20,975 nucleotides of DNA from JBFGFG01 sp041627475 (GTDB lineage Bacteria; Actinomycetota; Nitriliruptoria; Nitriliruptorales; Nitriliruptoraceae): NCBI GenBank assembly GCA_041627475.1, contig JBFKQZ010000023.1, positions 1 to 20,975 on the forward strand, read 5' to 3'. Below the pieces are notes generated by a model. The model was not told the origin of the DNA, did no database searches, and was given only the letters and a program-made list of their open reading frames with translations. This document shows positions 14,298 to 20,975 of the stretch, piece after piece. Position 1 is the stretch's first letter; each line of letters opens with the position of its first letter. Position numbers and translations under genes: made by a program.

Positions 14298-14944
14298 GGC
14301 GCCGCCACCAGCACGACCTCGTCGCCCGGGGCGAACGGCACGGGCGGCTCGCCTGTGACGTCGAAGAGCGGGAGGTCGGTCCTGCCCACGACCCACCACC
14401 CGGTCGGCATGGGGACCGGGCACAACGCTGCCTGGTCCGCCGCGAGCAGGACGCTGCCGGCAGGCACCGGCGGCCGGGGCGTCGACCGACGGGGCACGTG
14501 CAGTGCCGCGGGGACGCCACCGAGGTAGGCGAACCCGGGCGCGAAGCCGTGGAGGTAGACGCGCAACACCTCCGACGTCAGCAGCGCGACCACGGCCTCG
14601 GCACCGTCGAGGCCGGCCCGCGTCGCCACCTCCTCGAGGTCCTCACCGTCGTCGAAGTCCACCGGCACCTCGACCCGCGCCGGACGGGTGGCGGCTGCTG
14701 GCGACGCCAGGTCGCGCAGCGCGCCGAGCACGGCCTCCGGGTCGGTCGCGACCGGGTCGAGGCGCAGCAGCAGCGACCGGTACGACGGGACCACCTCCTC
14801 GACGCCGTCGATGGCGGCGCCGCGCACGGCGACATCAGCGGCGAGGACGCGGTCGTGCACGGCCGGATCGATCCCGTCGCCGTACTCCAGCACGAGCCCC
14901 GTCACGCCGAAGGGACGGACGGTCGCGCCGTCGAGCACGTTCAC
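14294..14944 (-). CDS. pxpB: 5-oxoprolinase subunit B (KipI-type)
   Basis: A 216-residue protein of the PxpB/KipI family. Conserved segments are VEEVVPSYRSLLLRLDP in the first third, RVEVPVDFDDGEDLEEVA, and the near-universal VYLHGFAPGFAYLGGVPAALHVPRR, followed by PAGSVLLAADQAALCPVPMPTGWWVVGRT. It forms the hydrolase partner of PxpC in 5-oxoprolinase. The GTG start at 14944 overlaps the pxpA stop in GTGA, and its own stop overlaps the pxpC start, so all three are translationally coupled. In Bacillus the homologue KipI also inhibits a sporulation kinase; nothing here suggests that role. Confidence 0.92.
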   Translation of the reverse strand: MNVLDGATVRPFGVTGLVLEYGDGIDPAVHDRVLAADVAVRGAAIDGVEEVVPSYRSLLLRLDPVATDPEAVLGALRDLASPAAATRPARVEVPVDFDDGEDLEEVATRAGLDGAEAVVALLTSEVLRVYLHGFAPGFAYLGGVPAALHVPRRSTPRPPVPAGSVLLAADQAALCPVPMPTGWWVVGRTDLPLFDVTGEPPVPFAPGDEVVLVAAP

Positions 14945-15708
14945 GAGGCGAAGCGAGCGATCGTGAACCCGGCAGCCTCGAGTGCCGCACGCGTCCGGCG
15001 TGCCATCTCGACCGCCCCGGGGGTGTCCCCGTGCACGCAGATGCTGTCGACCTCCTGCGGTCGCCAGCCGCCGGACAGCAACGGCAGGCCGCGACCCTCG
15101 GCCATCGCCACCGCCCGTCGCGCCGCCTCGTCGGGATCGTGCAGCACGGCACCGGGCTGGCCCCGCGGGGCGAGGTGGCCGTCGTCGGTGTAGGCGCGGT
15201 CCGCGAAGCCCTCACGCGCCACGGGGAGACCGATGCGGTCCGCCGCGCGCTCCAGCGCCGTCCCGGCGATCGCGAGCAGGACGAGGCCCGCGTCGACGGC
15301 CCGCACCGCGCGCGCGACCGCGGCGGCCACCTCGTCCTCGCGCGCAGCGAGGTTCGCCAGCGCGCCGTGCGCCTTGACGTGGGTGAGCGTTGCCTCCTCC
15401 AGGGCAGCGATCCCTGCCAGGGCCCCGACCTGCGCCGCGACGAGACGCTCCACCTCGACGGTCGACATAGGGATCACGCGGCGGCCGAACCCCTCCTTGT
15501 CGGCGAAACCGGGGTGTGCCCCGATCCCCAGCCCGCGGCCAGCGGCGGCACGGACCGTGTCGGCCATCGTCGTCGGGTCGCCGGCATGGCCGCCGCACGC
15601 CACGTTGACGCTCGTCACGACGTCCATCATCGCCTCGTCGTCGCCCATGGTCCACGGACCGAACGACTCACCGAGGTCGCTGTTGAGGTCCACCTGCCGC
15701 GACGTCAT
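14941..15708 (-). CDS. pxpA: 5-oxoprolinase subunit A (LamB/YcsF family)
   Basis: A 255-residue protein of the LamB/YcsF family. Visible family blocks are VDLNSDLGESFGPW at the start, SVNVACGGHAGDPTTM, GIGAHPGFADKEGFGRR, LTHVKAHGALANLA, REGFADRAYTDDGHLAPRGQPGAVL and SICVHGDTPGAVEMAR. The block usually read as HVKPHGALYN is HVKAHGALAN here, so a Pro and a Tyr are replaced. With PxpB and PxpC it should hydrolyse 5-oxoproline to glutamate using ATP. ATG 15708 is preceded by GGAGGAGG. The open frame continues upstream through the CBS gene region but without coding character. It is the first gene of the pxp operon. Confidence 0.92.
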   Translation of the reverse strand: MTSRQVDLNSDLGESFGPWTMGDDEAMMDVVTSVNVACGGHAGDPTTMADTVRAAAGRGLGIGAHPGFADKEGFGRRVIPMSTVEVERLVAAQVGALAGIAALEEATLTHVKAHGALANLAAREDEVAAAVARAVRAVDAGLVLLAIAGTALERAADRIGLPVAREGFADRAYTDDGHLAPRGQPGAVLHDPDEAARRAVAMAEGRGLPLLSGGWRPQEVDSICVHGDTPGAVEMARRTRAALEAAGFTIARFAS

Positions 15709-15730
15709 GGCGCCTCCTCCGCTGCTGCGA

Positions 15731-15764
15731 ACCCTAACGTCGACGGTCCCGGCCGGTCGGGACC
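15731..15764 (-). promoter_or_regulatory. Candidate pxpA promoter with inverted-repeat operator
   Basis: On the minus strand, TAGGGT (15736-15731) fits a -10 element about 25 bases before the pxpA start. Overlapping the expected -35 region is a perfect 7-bp inverted repeat, GGTCCCG-N6-CGGGACC (15745-15764). The site lies between pxpA and the divergent CBS gene and could control either. No regulator is encoded nearby. Confidence 0.4.
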
Positions 15765-15846
15765 TCAGGCCCTCCAACGGACACCTCCACGCTGGTCTGC
15801 TGACCCCATCGACCGAACGATCCCTCGACACCCGACAGGAGCCGCC

Positions 15847-16224
15847 ATGGCCACCGTGAAGGACATCCTGCACACCGACCTCCGCACGATCGGCACCCAC
15901 GAGACCCTCGAACGGGCTGCTCGCGTGTTCGCCGGTGAGGTCCTGGGGCTCCTGATCGTCGTCGAGCAGGACCGTCTCGCAGGTGTGCTGTCGGAGCGTG
16001 ACGTCGTCCGCAGCCTCGGCGAGGGCGACGACCCGGCGGAGACCCACGTCTTCGACGTGATGACCGAGGACGTGGTCACCATCGACGCCTCCGCGACGAT
16101 CCAGCAGGCGGTCGAGCTGATGCTCGACGACGAGATCCGCCACCTGGTCGTCACCGAGAAGGGCGCCCCGTACGGCATCGTCTCCGCGCGTGACCTCCTC
16201 CGGGCGCAGCTGTCGCCCGCGTGA
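15847..16224 (+). CDS. Two-CBS-domain protein
   Basis: A 125-residue protein consisting of a tandem CBS pair (Bateman module). The first runs from about residue 5 to 60 (TVKDILHTDLRTIGTHETLERAARVF...LAGVLSERDVVRSLG) and the second from about 67 to 122 (VFDVMTEDVVTIDASATIQQAVELM...YGIVSARDLL). The GVLSERDVVR and GIVSARDLL ends are typical adenosyl-ligand-binding edges. Such stand-alone modules sense AMP, ATP or similar ligands and act on partner proteins; the partner is unknown. ATG 15847 has AGGAG five bases upstream. It is divergent from pxpA and ends 3 bp from the convergent permease gene, whose Usp domains also belong to a nucleotide-binding class. Confidence 0.92.
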   Translation: MATVKDILHTDLRTIGTHETLERAARVFAGEVLGLLIVVEQDRLAGVLSERDVVRSLGEGDDPAETHVFDVMTEDVVTIDASATIQQAVELMLDDEIRHLVVTEKGAPYGIVSARDLLRAQLSPA

Positions 16225-16227
16225 CGA

Positions 16228-18570
16228 TCACTCGGCGGACGACGTCAGGCCGGCCTGCTCGCGCAGCCGCTTGAACCGCTCGGAGGTGCGGTAGGCCCAG
16301 TGCTCCGGGACGTACCGGCGCGTGAGCAGGACCGAGCACGGCACGCGGTCCGCCACGATGTCCGGGATCGTGCCGAAGAGCACGCTCCGCAGGCCCGTCT
16401 CCCCCGACGCGCCGATGACCAGCAGGTCGTGGTGTCCCTCCTCGGCCACCTTCGTGATGGTCGCGACGACGTCGTCGCTGGCCTCCACGATGACGTTGAG
16501 GTCGATGTCGCTGTCCGCCACGAGGGTCGCGACCTCGTCCCGGACGTCCTGCTCCTCCTGCTCGGCGTCGACGTTGCCGCGGACAGCCCGGAGGAGGTCG
16601 ATGCGACCGCCGAACGGTGCCGCCATGCGGATGGCGAGCTCGAGCCCGAGACGCGCGTGCCGCCCGCCACCCCAGGGCACGAGGATCCGGTCGACGCTCG
16701 TGAGCTCGCGATCGCGCAGGACCGCGAAGTCCGCCGGCAGTCCGGCGATGACGCGCCGGACCGGCGAGTCGGCGATCCGCCCGAGCGAGAAACCGCCGTG
16801 CCACCCGAGCAGGAGGAGGTCGGCATGCTGCTGCATCGTCTCCTCGACCAGCCCGGACGCCACGTCGTGCGCCGGCTCGGCCAGACCGGAGATGGCAGTG
16901 CTCGTGACCGGGCGTGCGAGGTCGTCGCCGAGCGCCGGCAACGACGCGATGGCGCTCTCGACGGCGTCGAGCGCCTCGCGGACCTGCGGCGAGTCGCGGT
17001 CGACGGCCGCCAGGGGCGTCTGACGCGGCACCTCGACGAGGCGGACACCGAGCACCTCGCCCGGTTCCTCGGCACCCGTGGCGAACAACCGGCCGAGCCG
17101 GAGCAGGTCGCGCTCGGTCCGCGGGTTGGCCAGTGCCACGGCGACCCGCCGCGGGTCGGTCGCGCCGGTGATCCGCTCCAGCGGCGCCACCGGCTCCTCG
17201 GCCGCCTCGACCTCCATCTGCGTCGGCGGCGCGAACAGGGCGCGGAGCCCCAGCTGGCCCCACCGCGCACGCAGCCGCGGCACGGCGGAGTCGATGTCGA
17301 CACCGTCGCGACGCACGGCGTACCAGCCGAGGCTGACGGCGATCAGGACGAGGACGGCGAGCTGCGCGGTGGTGCCGGAGAACCCGATGATGGCCAGACA
17401 GCCGAGCGCACCCAGCAGCTGCGGCAGCGGCGTCAGCGGGACCCGGAACGACGGCCGGTACCACGGCGGGTCGGCGACGCGCAGCGCGACGGCACCGACG
17501 TTGATGGCGGCGTACGAGTACAGCTGCAGGGAGGACGCGATCTTCGCGAGCTCCTCGATGTTCGGCAGGGCCACGATCAGCACGGCCGCGAGGATCGAGG
17601 TCAGCAGGATCGCGCGGAGCGGCGTCACGAACCGACGGCTGATCTCGGCCAGTCGCTCTGGGAACAGCCCGTCGCGCGACATGGCGAGGTTGATCCGGGA
17701 CGCCGCGAGGATGGACGCGTTCGCCGACGACAGCGTCGCGAAGAGTCCGGCGACGATGATGCCGGTCGCTCCGGCCCCACCGAACGCGAGCCTGGCGGTA
17801 CGTGTCAGTGGGTCGGGGATCTCGCGGATCGTCTCCTGCGTGAAGACGCCGGCCACGACGAGGACGATCAGCACGTAGAGCGCTGTCACGAGCGCGACCG
17901 ACCCGATCAGCGCACGCGGCAGGTTCTTCGCCGGCTCCTTGATCTCCTCGGCCACGGCCGCGATCTTGACGAACCCGAGGAAGCTGACGAAGACCAGCGC
18001 GGTCGTCGACAGCACGGCACCGCTGCCCTCCGGCATGAACGGCGTCAGCTTGGCGGTGTCGGCCTCGAGGATCCCGCCGGCGACGAACACGCCGAGGATC
18101 GTCATCAGGGCGAGCACGATCACGACCTGGGCGGAACCCGAGACCTTCGCACCCACGACGTTGAGGACCAGCAGCAGTGCGGCACCGGCCAGTGCCCCGA
18201 CGACCTCGGGCACGGGGCTCACCTGCGCGAGGAACTCACCCGTGCCGACGAGGTAGAACGCGATCGCGACGGTCAGGGACAGCCAGATGCCGACGCCCGA
18301 CACGGCCCCGAAGGCGGCACCGAGCGAGCGCGACACGAAGTAGTAGTCACCACCGGACGTCGGCATGCCCGTCGCAAGCTCGGCCGCGGCCGCAGCGGTC
18401 AGCATGCAGACGACGCCGGCGACGAGGTACGACAGCAGCGCCGCAGGTCCGGCCAGCTCGATGGCACGACCGGCGAGCAGGAAGATGCCCGCACCGATCA
18501 TGGTGCCGGCACCGATCGTCAACGCGCTCCAGAACCCGAGGTCCCGCTGCAGCTCGTTCGGTTCGTCCAT
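16228..18570 (-). CDS. APC-family amino acid permease fused to two UspA-like domains
   Basis: A 780-residue protein. Residues about 10-430 form an APC permease core with roughly twelve hydrophobic segments. The first has the GAGTMIGAGIF substrate-backbone motif (20-30), and VSFLGFVKIAAVAEEIKEPAKNLPRAL is the conserved loop between helices. A soluble C-terminal half follows with two Usp-like domains: about 475-620, with a degenerate nucleotide loop near GWHGGFSLGR, and about 635-760, with an intact GxxG-9x-G(T) ATP-binding motif in GASGETGLRSVLFGT (720-734). It should transport an amino acid or related compound across the inner membrane, with the tail sensing nucleotide or stress. ATG 18570 has AGGTGG upstream. 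The specificity is unknown. Confidence 0.92.
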   Translation of the reverse strand: MDEPNELQRDLGFWSALTIGAGTMIGAGIFLLAGRAIELAGPAALLSYLVAGVVCMLTAAAAAELATGMPTSGGDYYFVSRSLGAAFGAVSGVGIWLSLTVAIAFYLVGTGEFLAQVSPVPEVVGALAGAALLLVLNVVGAKVSGSAQVVIVLALMTILGVFVAGGILEADTAKLTPFMPEGSGAVLSTTALVFVSFLGFVKIAAVAEEIKEPAKNLPRALIGSVALVTALYVLIVLVVAGVFTQETIREIPDPLTRTARLAFGGAGATGIIVAGLFATLSSANASILAASRINLAMSRDGLFPERLAEISRRFVTPLRAILLTSILAAVLIVALPNIEELAKIASSLQLYSYAAINVGAVALRVADPPWYRPSFRVPLTPLPQLLGALGCLAIIGFSGTTAQLAVLVLIAVSLGWYAVRRDGVDIDSAVPRLRARWGQLGLRALFAPPTQMEVEAAEEPVAPLERITGATDPRRVAVALANPRTERDLLRLGRLFATGAEEPGEVLGVRLVEVPRQTPLAAVDRDSPQVREALDAVESAIASLPALGDDLARPVTSTAISGLAEPAHDVASGLVEETMQQHADLLLLGWHGGFSLGRIADSPVRRVIAGLPADFAVLRDRELTSVDRILVPWGGGRHARLGLELAIRMAAPFGGRIDLLRAVRGNVDAEQEEQDVRDEVATLVADSDIDLNVIVEASDDVVATITKVAEEGHHDLLVIGASGETGLRSVLFGTIPDIVADRVPCSVLLTRRYVPEHWAYRTSERFKRLREQAGLTSSAE

Positions 18571-18579
18571 GCCCCACCT

Positions 18580-18600
18580 GGTTCGACGGGTGCGAACCTA
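18580..18600 (-). promoter_or_regulatory. Candidate permease promoter and inverted-repeat operator
   Basis: On the minus strand, a TAGGTT -10 element (18600-18595) partly overlaps a perfect inverted repeat, GGTTCG-N7-CGAACC (18580-18598), that covers the predicted transcription start. The repeat ends 10 bases upstream of the ATG at 18570. Such a position suits a repressor site. No convincing -35 is visible. Confidence 0.4.
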
Positions 18601-18647
18601 CTGACCATCGGATCGACGCGGGCGGACCACCCGTCCGACGCCCGGAA

Positions 18648-18686
18648 CGATGCAACCCCCGGCGTGGATGTCCGGGGGTTGCATCG
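18648..18686 (-). terminator. Perfect 15-bp hairpin downstream of tRNA-Leu
   Basis: CGATGCAACCCCCGG (18648-18662) pairs fully with CCGGGGGTTGCATCG (18672-18686) around a 9-base loop. It begins seven bases after the CCA end of the tRNA gene, where a terminator belongs. The following U-tract is very short (TT on the minus strand), as is common for terminators in high-GC actinobacteria. It would also shield the permease promoter from read-through. Confidence 0.7.
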
Positions 18687-18693
18687 GTCTGTC

Positions 18694-18780
18694 TGGTGCG
18701 CGAGAGAGGATTTGAACCTCCACCCAGTTGCCTGGACACGGCCCTCAACCGTGCGCGTCTGCCTGTTCCGCCACTCGCGC
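18694..18780 (-). tRNA. tRNA-Leu (anticodon GAG)
   Basis: Read on the minus strand, this is a complete class II tRNA of 87 bases. The acceptor stem GCGCGAG pairs with CTCGCGC, followed by A and an encoded CCA. The anticodon stem is CACGG/CCGTG with loop TTGAGGG, giving anticodon GAG for CUC/CUU leucine codons. A long variable arm (CCAG-GCAA-CTGG) marks it as Leu-type. The T-arm GGAGG-TTCAAAT-CCTCT has one G-T pair. A promoter-like pair lies upstream and a strong hairpin follows. Confidence 0.96.
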
Positions 18781-18787
18781 GTGTGCT

Positions 18788-18803
18788 GGTCAGCTGGCTG
18801 ACC
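18788..18803. promoter_or_regulatory. Perfect palindrome in the tRNA leader
   Basis: GGTCAGC-TG-GCTGACC is a perfect 7-bp inverted repeat with a 2-base spacer. It lies between the predicted -10 element and the 5' end of the tRNA, just past the expected transcription start. The spacer is too small for a good RNA loop, so a DNA-binding site is more plausible than a leader hairpin. Confidence 0.4.
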
Positions 18804-18813
18804 GCGACCGGGG

Positions 18814-18843
18814 AGAGTAGCCACCCGGTCCGTCGCGGGCCAA
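18814..18843 (-). promoter_or_regulatory. Promoter of the tRNA-Leu gene
   Basis: On the minus strand, TTGGCC (18843-18838) and TACTCT (18819-18814) are separated by 18 bases. Transcription would begin near 18807, about 27 bases upstream of the mature tRNA 5' end. The -35 lies only a few bases beyond the stop codon of the substrate-binding protein gene that ends at 18851. Confidence 0.55.
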
Positions 18844-18850
18844 GCCGCGG

Positions 18851-20356
18851 TCACGACGCTGGCGGCACGCGCCACTCGCCCACGTTCCAGAACCCGCTTC
18901 CCGGCCACGCAGACGGTCGCAGGCCGCTGACGGCATCCGGTCGCCAGACGTGCGTGACCGCGACCTCGGCGAGCACGACGACGCGCGGGTCGTCCTCCAG
19001 CACCTCCTGCACGGCGGCGACGGGGGCGGACGGGGCCATCGGCGACGTCATGGGGTCGACGACACCCACGCCTGCGGCGTCCGCTTCCAGGCCGACCTCC
19101 GGGTCGAGCCCGACCTCGGCGAGCAGCCCTGCGAGCGACCGTGCGGGGTCGACCCGCACCACCCGGAGCCGCGCGTCCGTCGGTACGGGCGGCGCGAGGT
19201 GCTCCGGCGGGTCGAGGCGGACGAGGGCCGTCGTGACGCCGGCCGCCTGCAGGTCGGCCTGGAGCCGCCGCGCCAGGAGCCCGAGCCCCTCGACGGTCCG
19301 CGGGAGCTGGACGACGACCTCGCCCCCAGCCGTCCCCACCGGTGGCGACGGCACCGGGGTCACGAAGGGCAGGACGCCGCCCGGCGGGCGCCCACCGGCC
19401 CGCAGCAGTCCCTCCACGAAGGGCAGTGGGTCCAGGCCGCCCGCGGCCGCACGACGGACCTCCCGGCTGCCAGCACCGTCCGGCCACACGAGCTCGAAGC
19501 GCGTGCCGCCGAAGACCTCGACCCCCGTCACATCGGTGAGCTCGGCACGCCGCGCGGGGCCGTCGAACACGACCTGGCCCAGGACCGCATCGGCCTCATC
19601 ACGCTCGAGGAGACCGAGCGCCGTCTCGTGCGACGGCACGACCAGCACCTCCACCGCCTCGAGGCCGGGCGGACCGAGCGCGCCGGACACGTGGGCGGTG
19701 AACGACGACCGCAGGCCGGGTTCGTGGCCGTCGAGGGTGAACCACCCGCCGGTGACCGGGAGGGTCGTCCGGTAGGCGTCCAGGCCCACGTCCTCGAGGA
19801 CGTGTGCCGGCAGGACGCCCGGTGGGCGCGACAGGAGGGCCTGCCAGCCGGCGAAGGGGCGGTCGAACTCGAGCCGCACGGTGTCGTCGTCGACCGCCAC
19901 GGCACCACGCCAGGCACCCCAGTCCGCCGGCCGTGCGGCAGCCAGGGCCGTGGCCGTCGCGACGACGTCCGCCGCACCGACGACCGTCCCGTCGCTCCAG
20001 TTCCCGGCCGCGAGATCGACCTCCACGGCCCACCCGTCGGCGGCTGGCACCGCGCGGCTGTCCGTGGCCAGTGCCGGGCGCCAGCGGCCCAGGTCGTCGA
20101 CGCGGTACAGCGGCAGGGTCCACAGCGGGGCGAGGTCCCCTGCAGCGACGTCGGCCGGGTCCTCCTGCCACCACACCCCGACCGGGTCCGGTTGGGCGAC
20201 GACGACGCTCCCGGCCGGCGCCGACGACGTGGTGGGCGCCGGGTCCGGCCGCGCGGCGGACGCCACGTCCGGCGCAGGCGGCGTGGCGACCGGCCCGACG
20301 CACCCGGCGAGGAGCCCGACGACGAGCACGGCCCCGAGCACCCGTCCGGGCATCAC
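18851..20356 (-). CDS. Substrate-binding lipoprotein, oligopeptide (family 5) type
   Basis: A 501-residue protein counted from GTG 20356. A signal peptide with lipobox LLAGC (Cys19) indicates attachment to the outer face of the membrane, followed by a Pro/Ala/Ser linker to about residue 48. Family-5-like features include LWTLPLYRVDDLGRWRPALA, WAVEVDLAAGNWSDGTVVGAADVVATA (the usual 'W.DG.pvTA.Dv' region) and RPPGVLPAHVLEDVGLDAYRTTLPVTGGWFTLDGHE. The C-terminal lobe is less typical and lacks the usual closing DGN-type motif. GTG 20356 overlaps the upstream stop in GTGA; the ATG at 20353 is an equal alternative. No permease or ATPase gene is visible, so the transporter partner is unknown. Confidence 0.82.
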   Translation of the reverse strand: MMPGRVLGAVLVVGLLAGCVGPVATPPAPDVASAARPDPAPTTSSAPAGSVVVAQPDPVGVWWQEDPADVAAGDLAPLWTLPLYRVDDLGRWRPALATDSRAVPAADGWAVEVDLAAGNWSDGTVVGAADVVATATALAAARPADWGAWRGAVAVDDDTVRLEFDRPFAGWQALLSRPPGVLPAHVLEDVGLDAYRTTLPVTGGWFTLDGHEPGLRSSFTAHVSGALGPPGLEAVEVLVVPSHETALGLLERDEADAVLGQVVFDGPARRAELTDVTGVEVFGGTRFELVWPDGAGSREVRRAAAGGLDPLPFVEGLLRAGGRPPGGVLPFVTPVPSPPVGTAGGEVVVQLPRTVEGLGLLARRLQADLQAAGVTTALVRLDPPEHLAPPVPTDARLRVVRVDPARSLAGLLAEVGLDPEVGLEADAAGVGVVDPMTSPMAPSAPVAAVQEVLEDDPRVVVLAEVAVTHVWRPDAVSGLRPSAWPGSGFWNVGEWRVPPAS

Positions 20357-20975
20357 TCCCCCCGCACGCGCACGGCAGCGAGGTCGACGTTGCCGAAGGG
20401 GTCACGCTCGAGCCCCTCGACGCCCTCGGCGACCAGCAGGTCGTCGCGGTAGTGCAGCACGGGGACCACCACGGCGGCGTCCAGGGCGAGGCGCACCACC
20501 TGCTGCCACGTCCGGCGTCGGGCGGCTGCGTCGGCCGACGTGTCGGCACGCGCGAGCAGGTCGCGCAGCGGCGCCGGCTGCCAGCCGGTGACCCGCGCCC
20601 CGGTCTCCCCCGCCGCGAACAGCTCCTCCGTCCACGGCCGCAGCGTCGCCTCCTCCGGCGACCAGCCGAGCCGCACGACGGCTGGCTGCTCCTCGGCGAG
20701 TCGGTCGAGGTAGTCGGCGGGGCCGGTGCGGACCACCCGGACCTCGAGCCCGAGGGCGCGCAGGGCGGCCGAGAGCTGGTCGGCCATCGTGGAGTGGATG
20801 GCGTCCTCCGACGTCTGGATGACGATCGGCCCGCGCGGTTCCGCCTGCGCGGCGACCCGGTCCGCGAGACTCTGCTCGATCAGGGTCGCCGCCACGTCGG
20901 GGTCGTGCCGGCACCACACGCACGCCGCCGAGCTCGCGCCGGGGATCGTCGGGGGCACCAGGGACCTGGCCGCCG
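20353..20975 (-). CDS. C-terminal part of a substrate-binding protein (partial)
   Basis: At least 206 codons with no stop to the window edge; the 5' end lies outside. The visible part matches the C-terminal lobe of family-5 (oligopeptide/dipeptide) binding proteins: PPTIPGASSAACVWCRHDPDVAATLIEQ, IVIQTSEDAIHSTMADQLSAALRALGLEVRVVRTGPADY, then VVRLALDAAVVVPVLHYRDDLLVAEGVEGLERDPFGNVDLAAVRV, where the final block is the usual family ending. The GTG at 20958 is an internal codon rather than the true start, since the family-like sequence continues upstream of it. Its stop overlaps the start of the next binding-protein gene, so two such proteins are made from one transcript. Confidence 0.8.
   Translation of the reverse strand, partial: AARSLVPPTIPGASSAACVWCRHDPDVAATLIEQSLADRVAAQAEPRGPIVIQTSEDAIHSTMADQLSAALRALGLEVRVVRTGPADYLDRLAEEQPAVVRLGWSPEEATLRPWTEELFAAGETGARVTGWQPAPLRDLLARADTSADAAARRRTWQQVVRLALDAAVVVPVLHYRDDLLVAEGVEGLERDPFGNVDLAAVRVRGE

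Noticed and set aside
12397..14520. A 707-codon open frame on the minus strand over pxpB, pxpC and the hydrolase
   Set aside because: It is in another frame of three recognisable genes and its product is an Arg/Gly/Pro-rich low-complexity string.
16300..18801. An 833-codon open frame on the plus strand opposite the permease
   Set aside because: It runs antisense to a well-supported permease/Usp gene and through the tRNA gene. Its low-complexity Arg/Asp/Gln composition indicates a shadow.
1..20975. Mobile elements, phage genes, CRISPR arrays or toxin-antitoxin modules
   Set aside because: I saw no transposase or integrase motif, no terminal repeats with target duplication and no regularly spaced direct repeats. 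The tRNA gene has no attached integrase or second partial copy in the window.

Overview
The window is very GC-rich and densely coded, with G/C at nearly every third codon position, frequent GTG/TTG starts and many 4-base stop/start overlaps. A DUF3097 protein, a six-cysteine SEST-like esterase, fused actinobacterial-style E1 dehydrogenase subunits, a cholesterol-oxidase-like GMC enzyme and PxpABC all point to a high-GC actinobacterium. It could be a deep lineage such as Nitriliruptoria or Acidimicrobiia, but the genus cannot be set from this sequence. I see no insertion sequence, phage gene, CRISPR array or toxin-antitoxin pair.

Layout: 1-609 is gene-free and rich in inverted repeats. 610-2177 (minus) is a coupled pair, a lipoprotein followed by a secreted GDSL esterase. 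Divergent from it is a DUF3097 gene (2238-3047), which meets a fused alpha/beta 2-oxoacid dehydrogenase E1 gene (3051-5267, minus) tail to tail. A small unknown gene (5337-5666) that appears to start at ATC follows, then a SAM methyltransferase (5642-6520, minus). Two different GMC flavoprotein oxidoreductases (6684-8384 and 8443-10413) come next. The second heads a tightly overlapping operon with a 77-aa protein, a 299-aa helical protein and a VWA-domain protein (to 12146). Convergent to it is a minus-strand operon: pxpA-pxpB-pxpC (5-oxoprolinase) followed by a lipase-like alpha/beta hydrolase (15708 down to 12123). A two-CBS-domain protein (15847-16224) faces an APC permease fused to two UspA-like domains (16228-18570, minus). 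A tRNA-Leu(GAG) gene with a strong terminator-like hairpin sits at 18694-18780. The end of the window holds two consecutive oligopeptide-type substrate-binding proteins (18851-20975, minus), the first of which is cut by the window edge.

Functionally the region looks like chromosomal housekeeping and catabolic territory: ester, alcohol or sterol oxidation (esterase, two GMC enzymes, hydrolase), 5-oxoproline and amino acid turnover (PxpABC, APC permease, E1 dehydrogenase) and peptide uptake. The part that best fits an undescribed system is the 8443-12146 operon, in which a GMC oxidoreductase with an extra N-terminal domain is translationally coupled to three proteins with no assigned function, one carrying an apparently intact VWA metal site. 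The clearest small-scale oddity is the likely ATC start codon at 5337.
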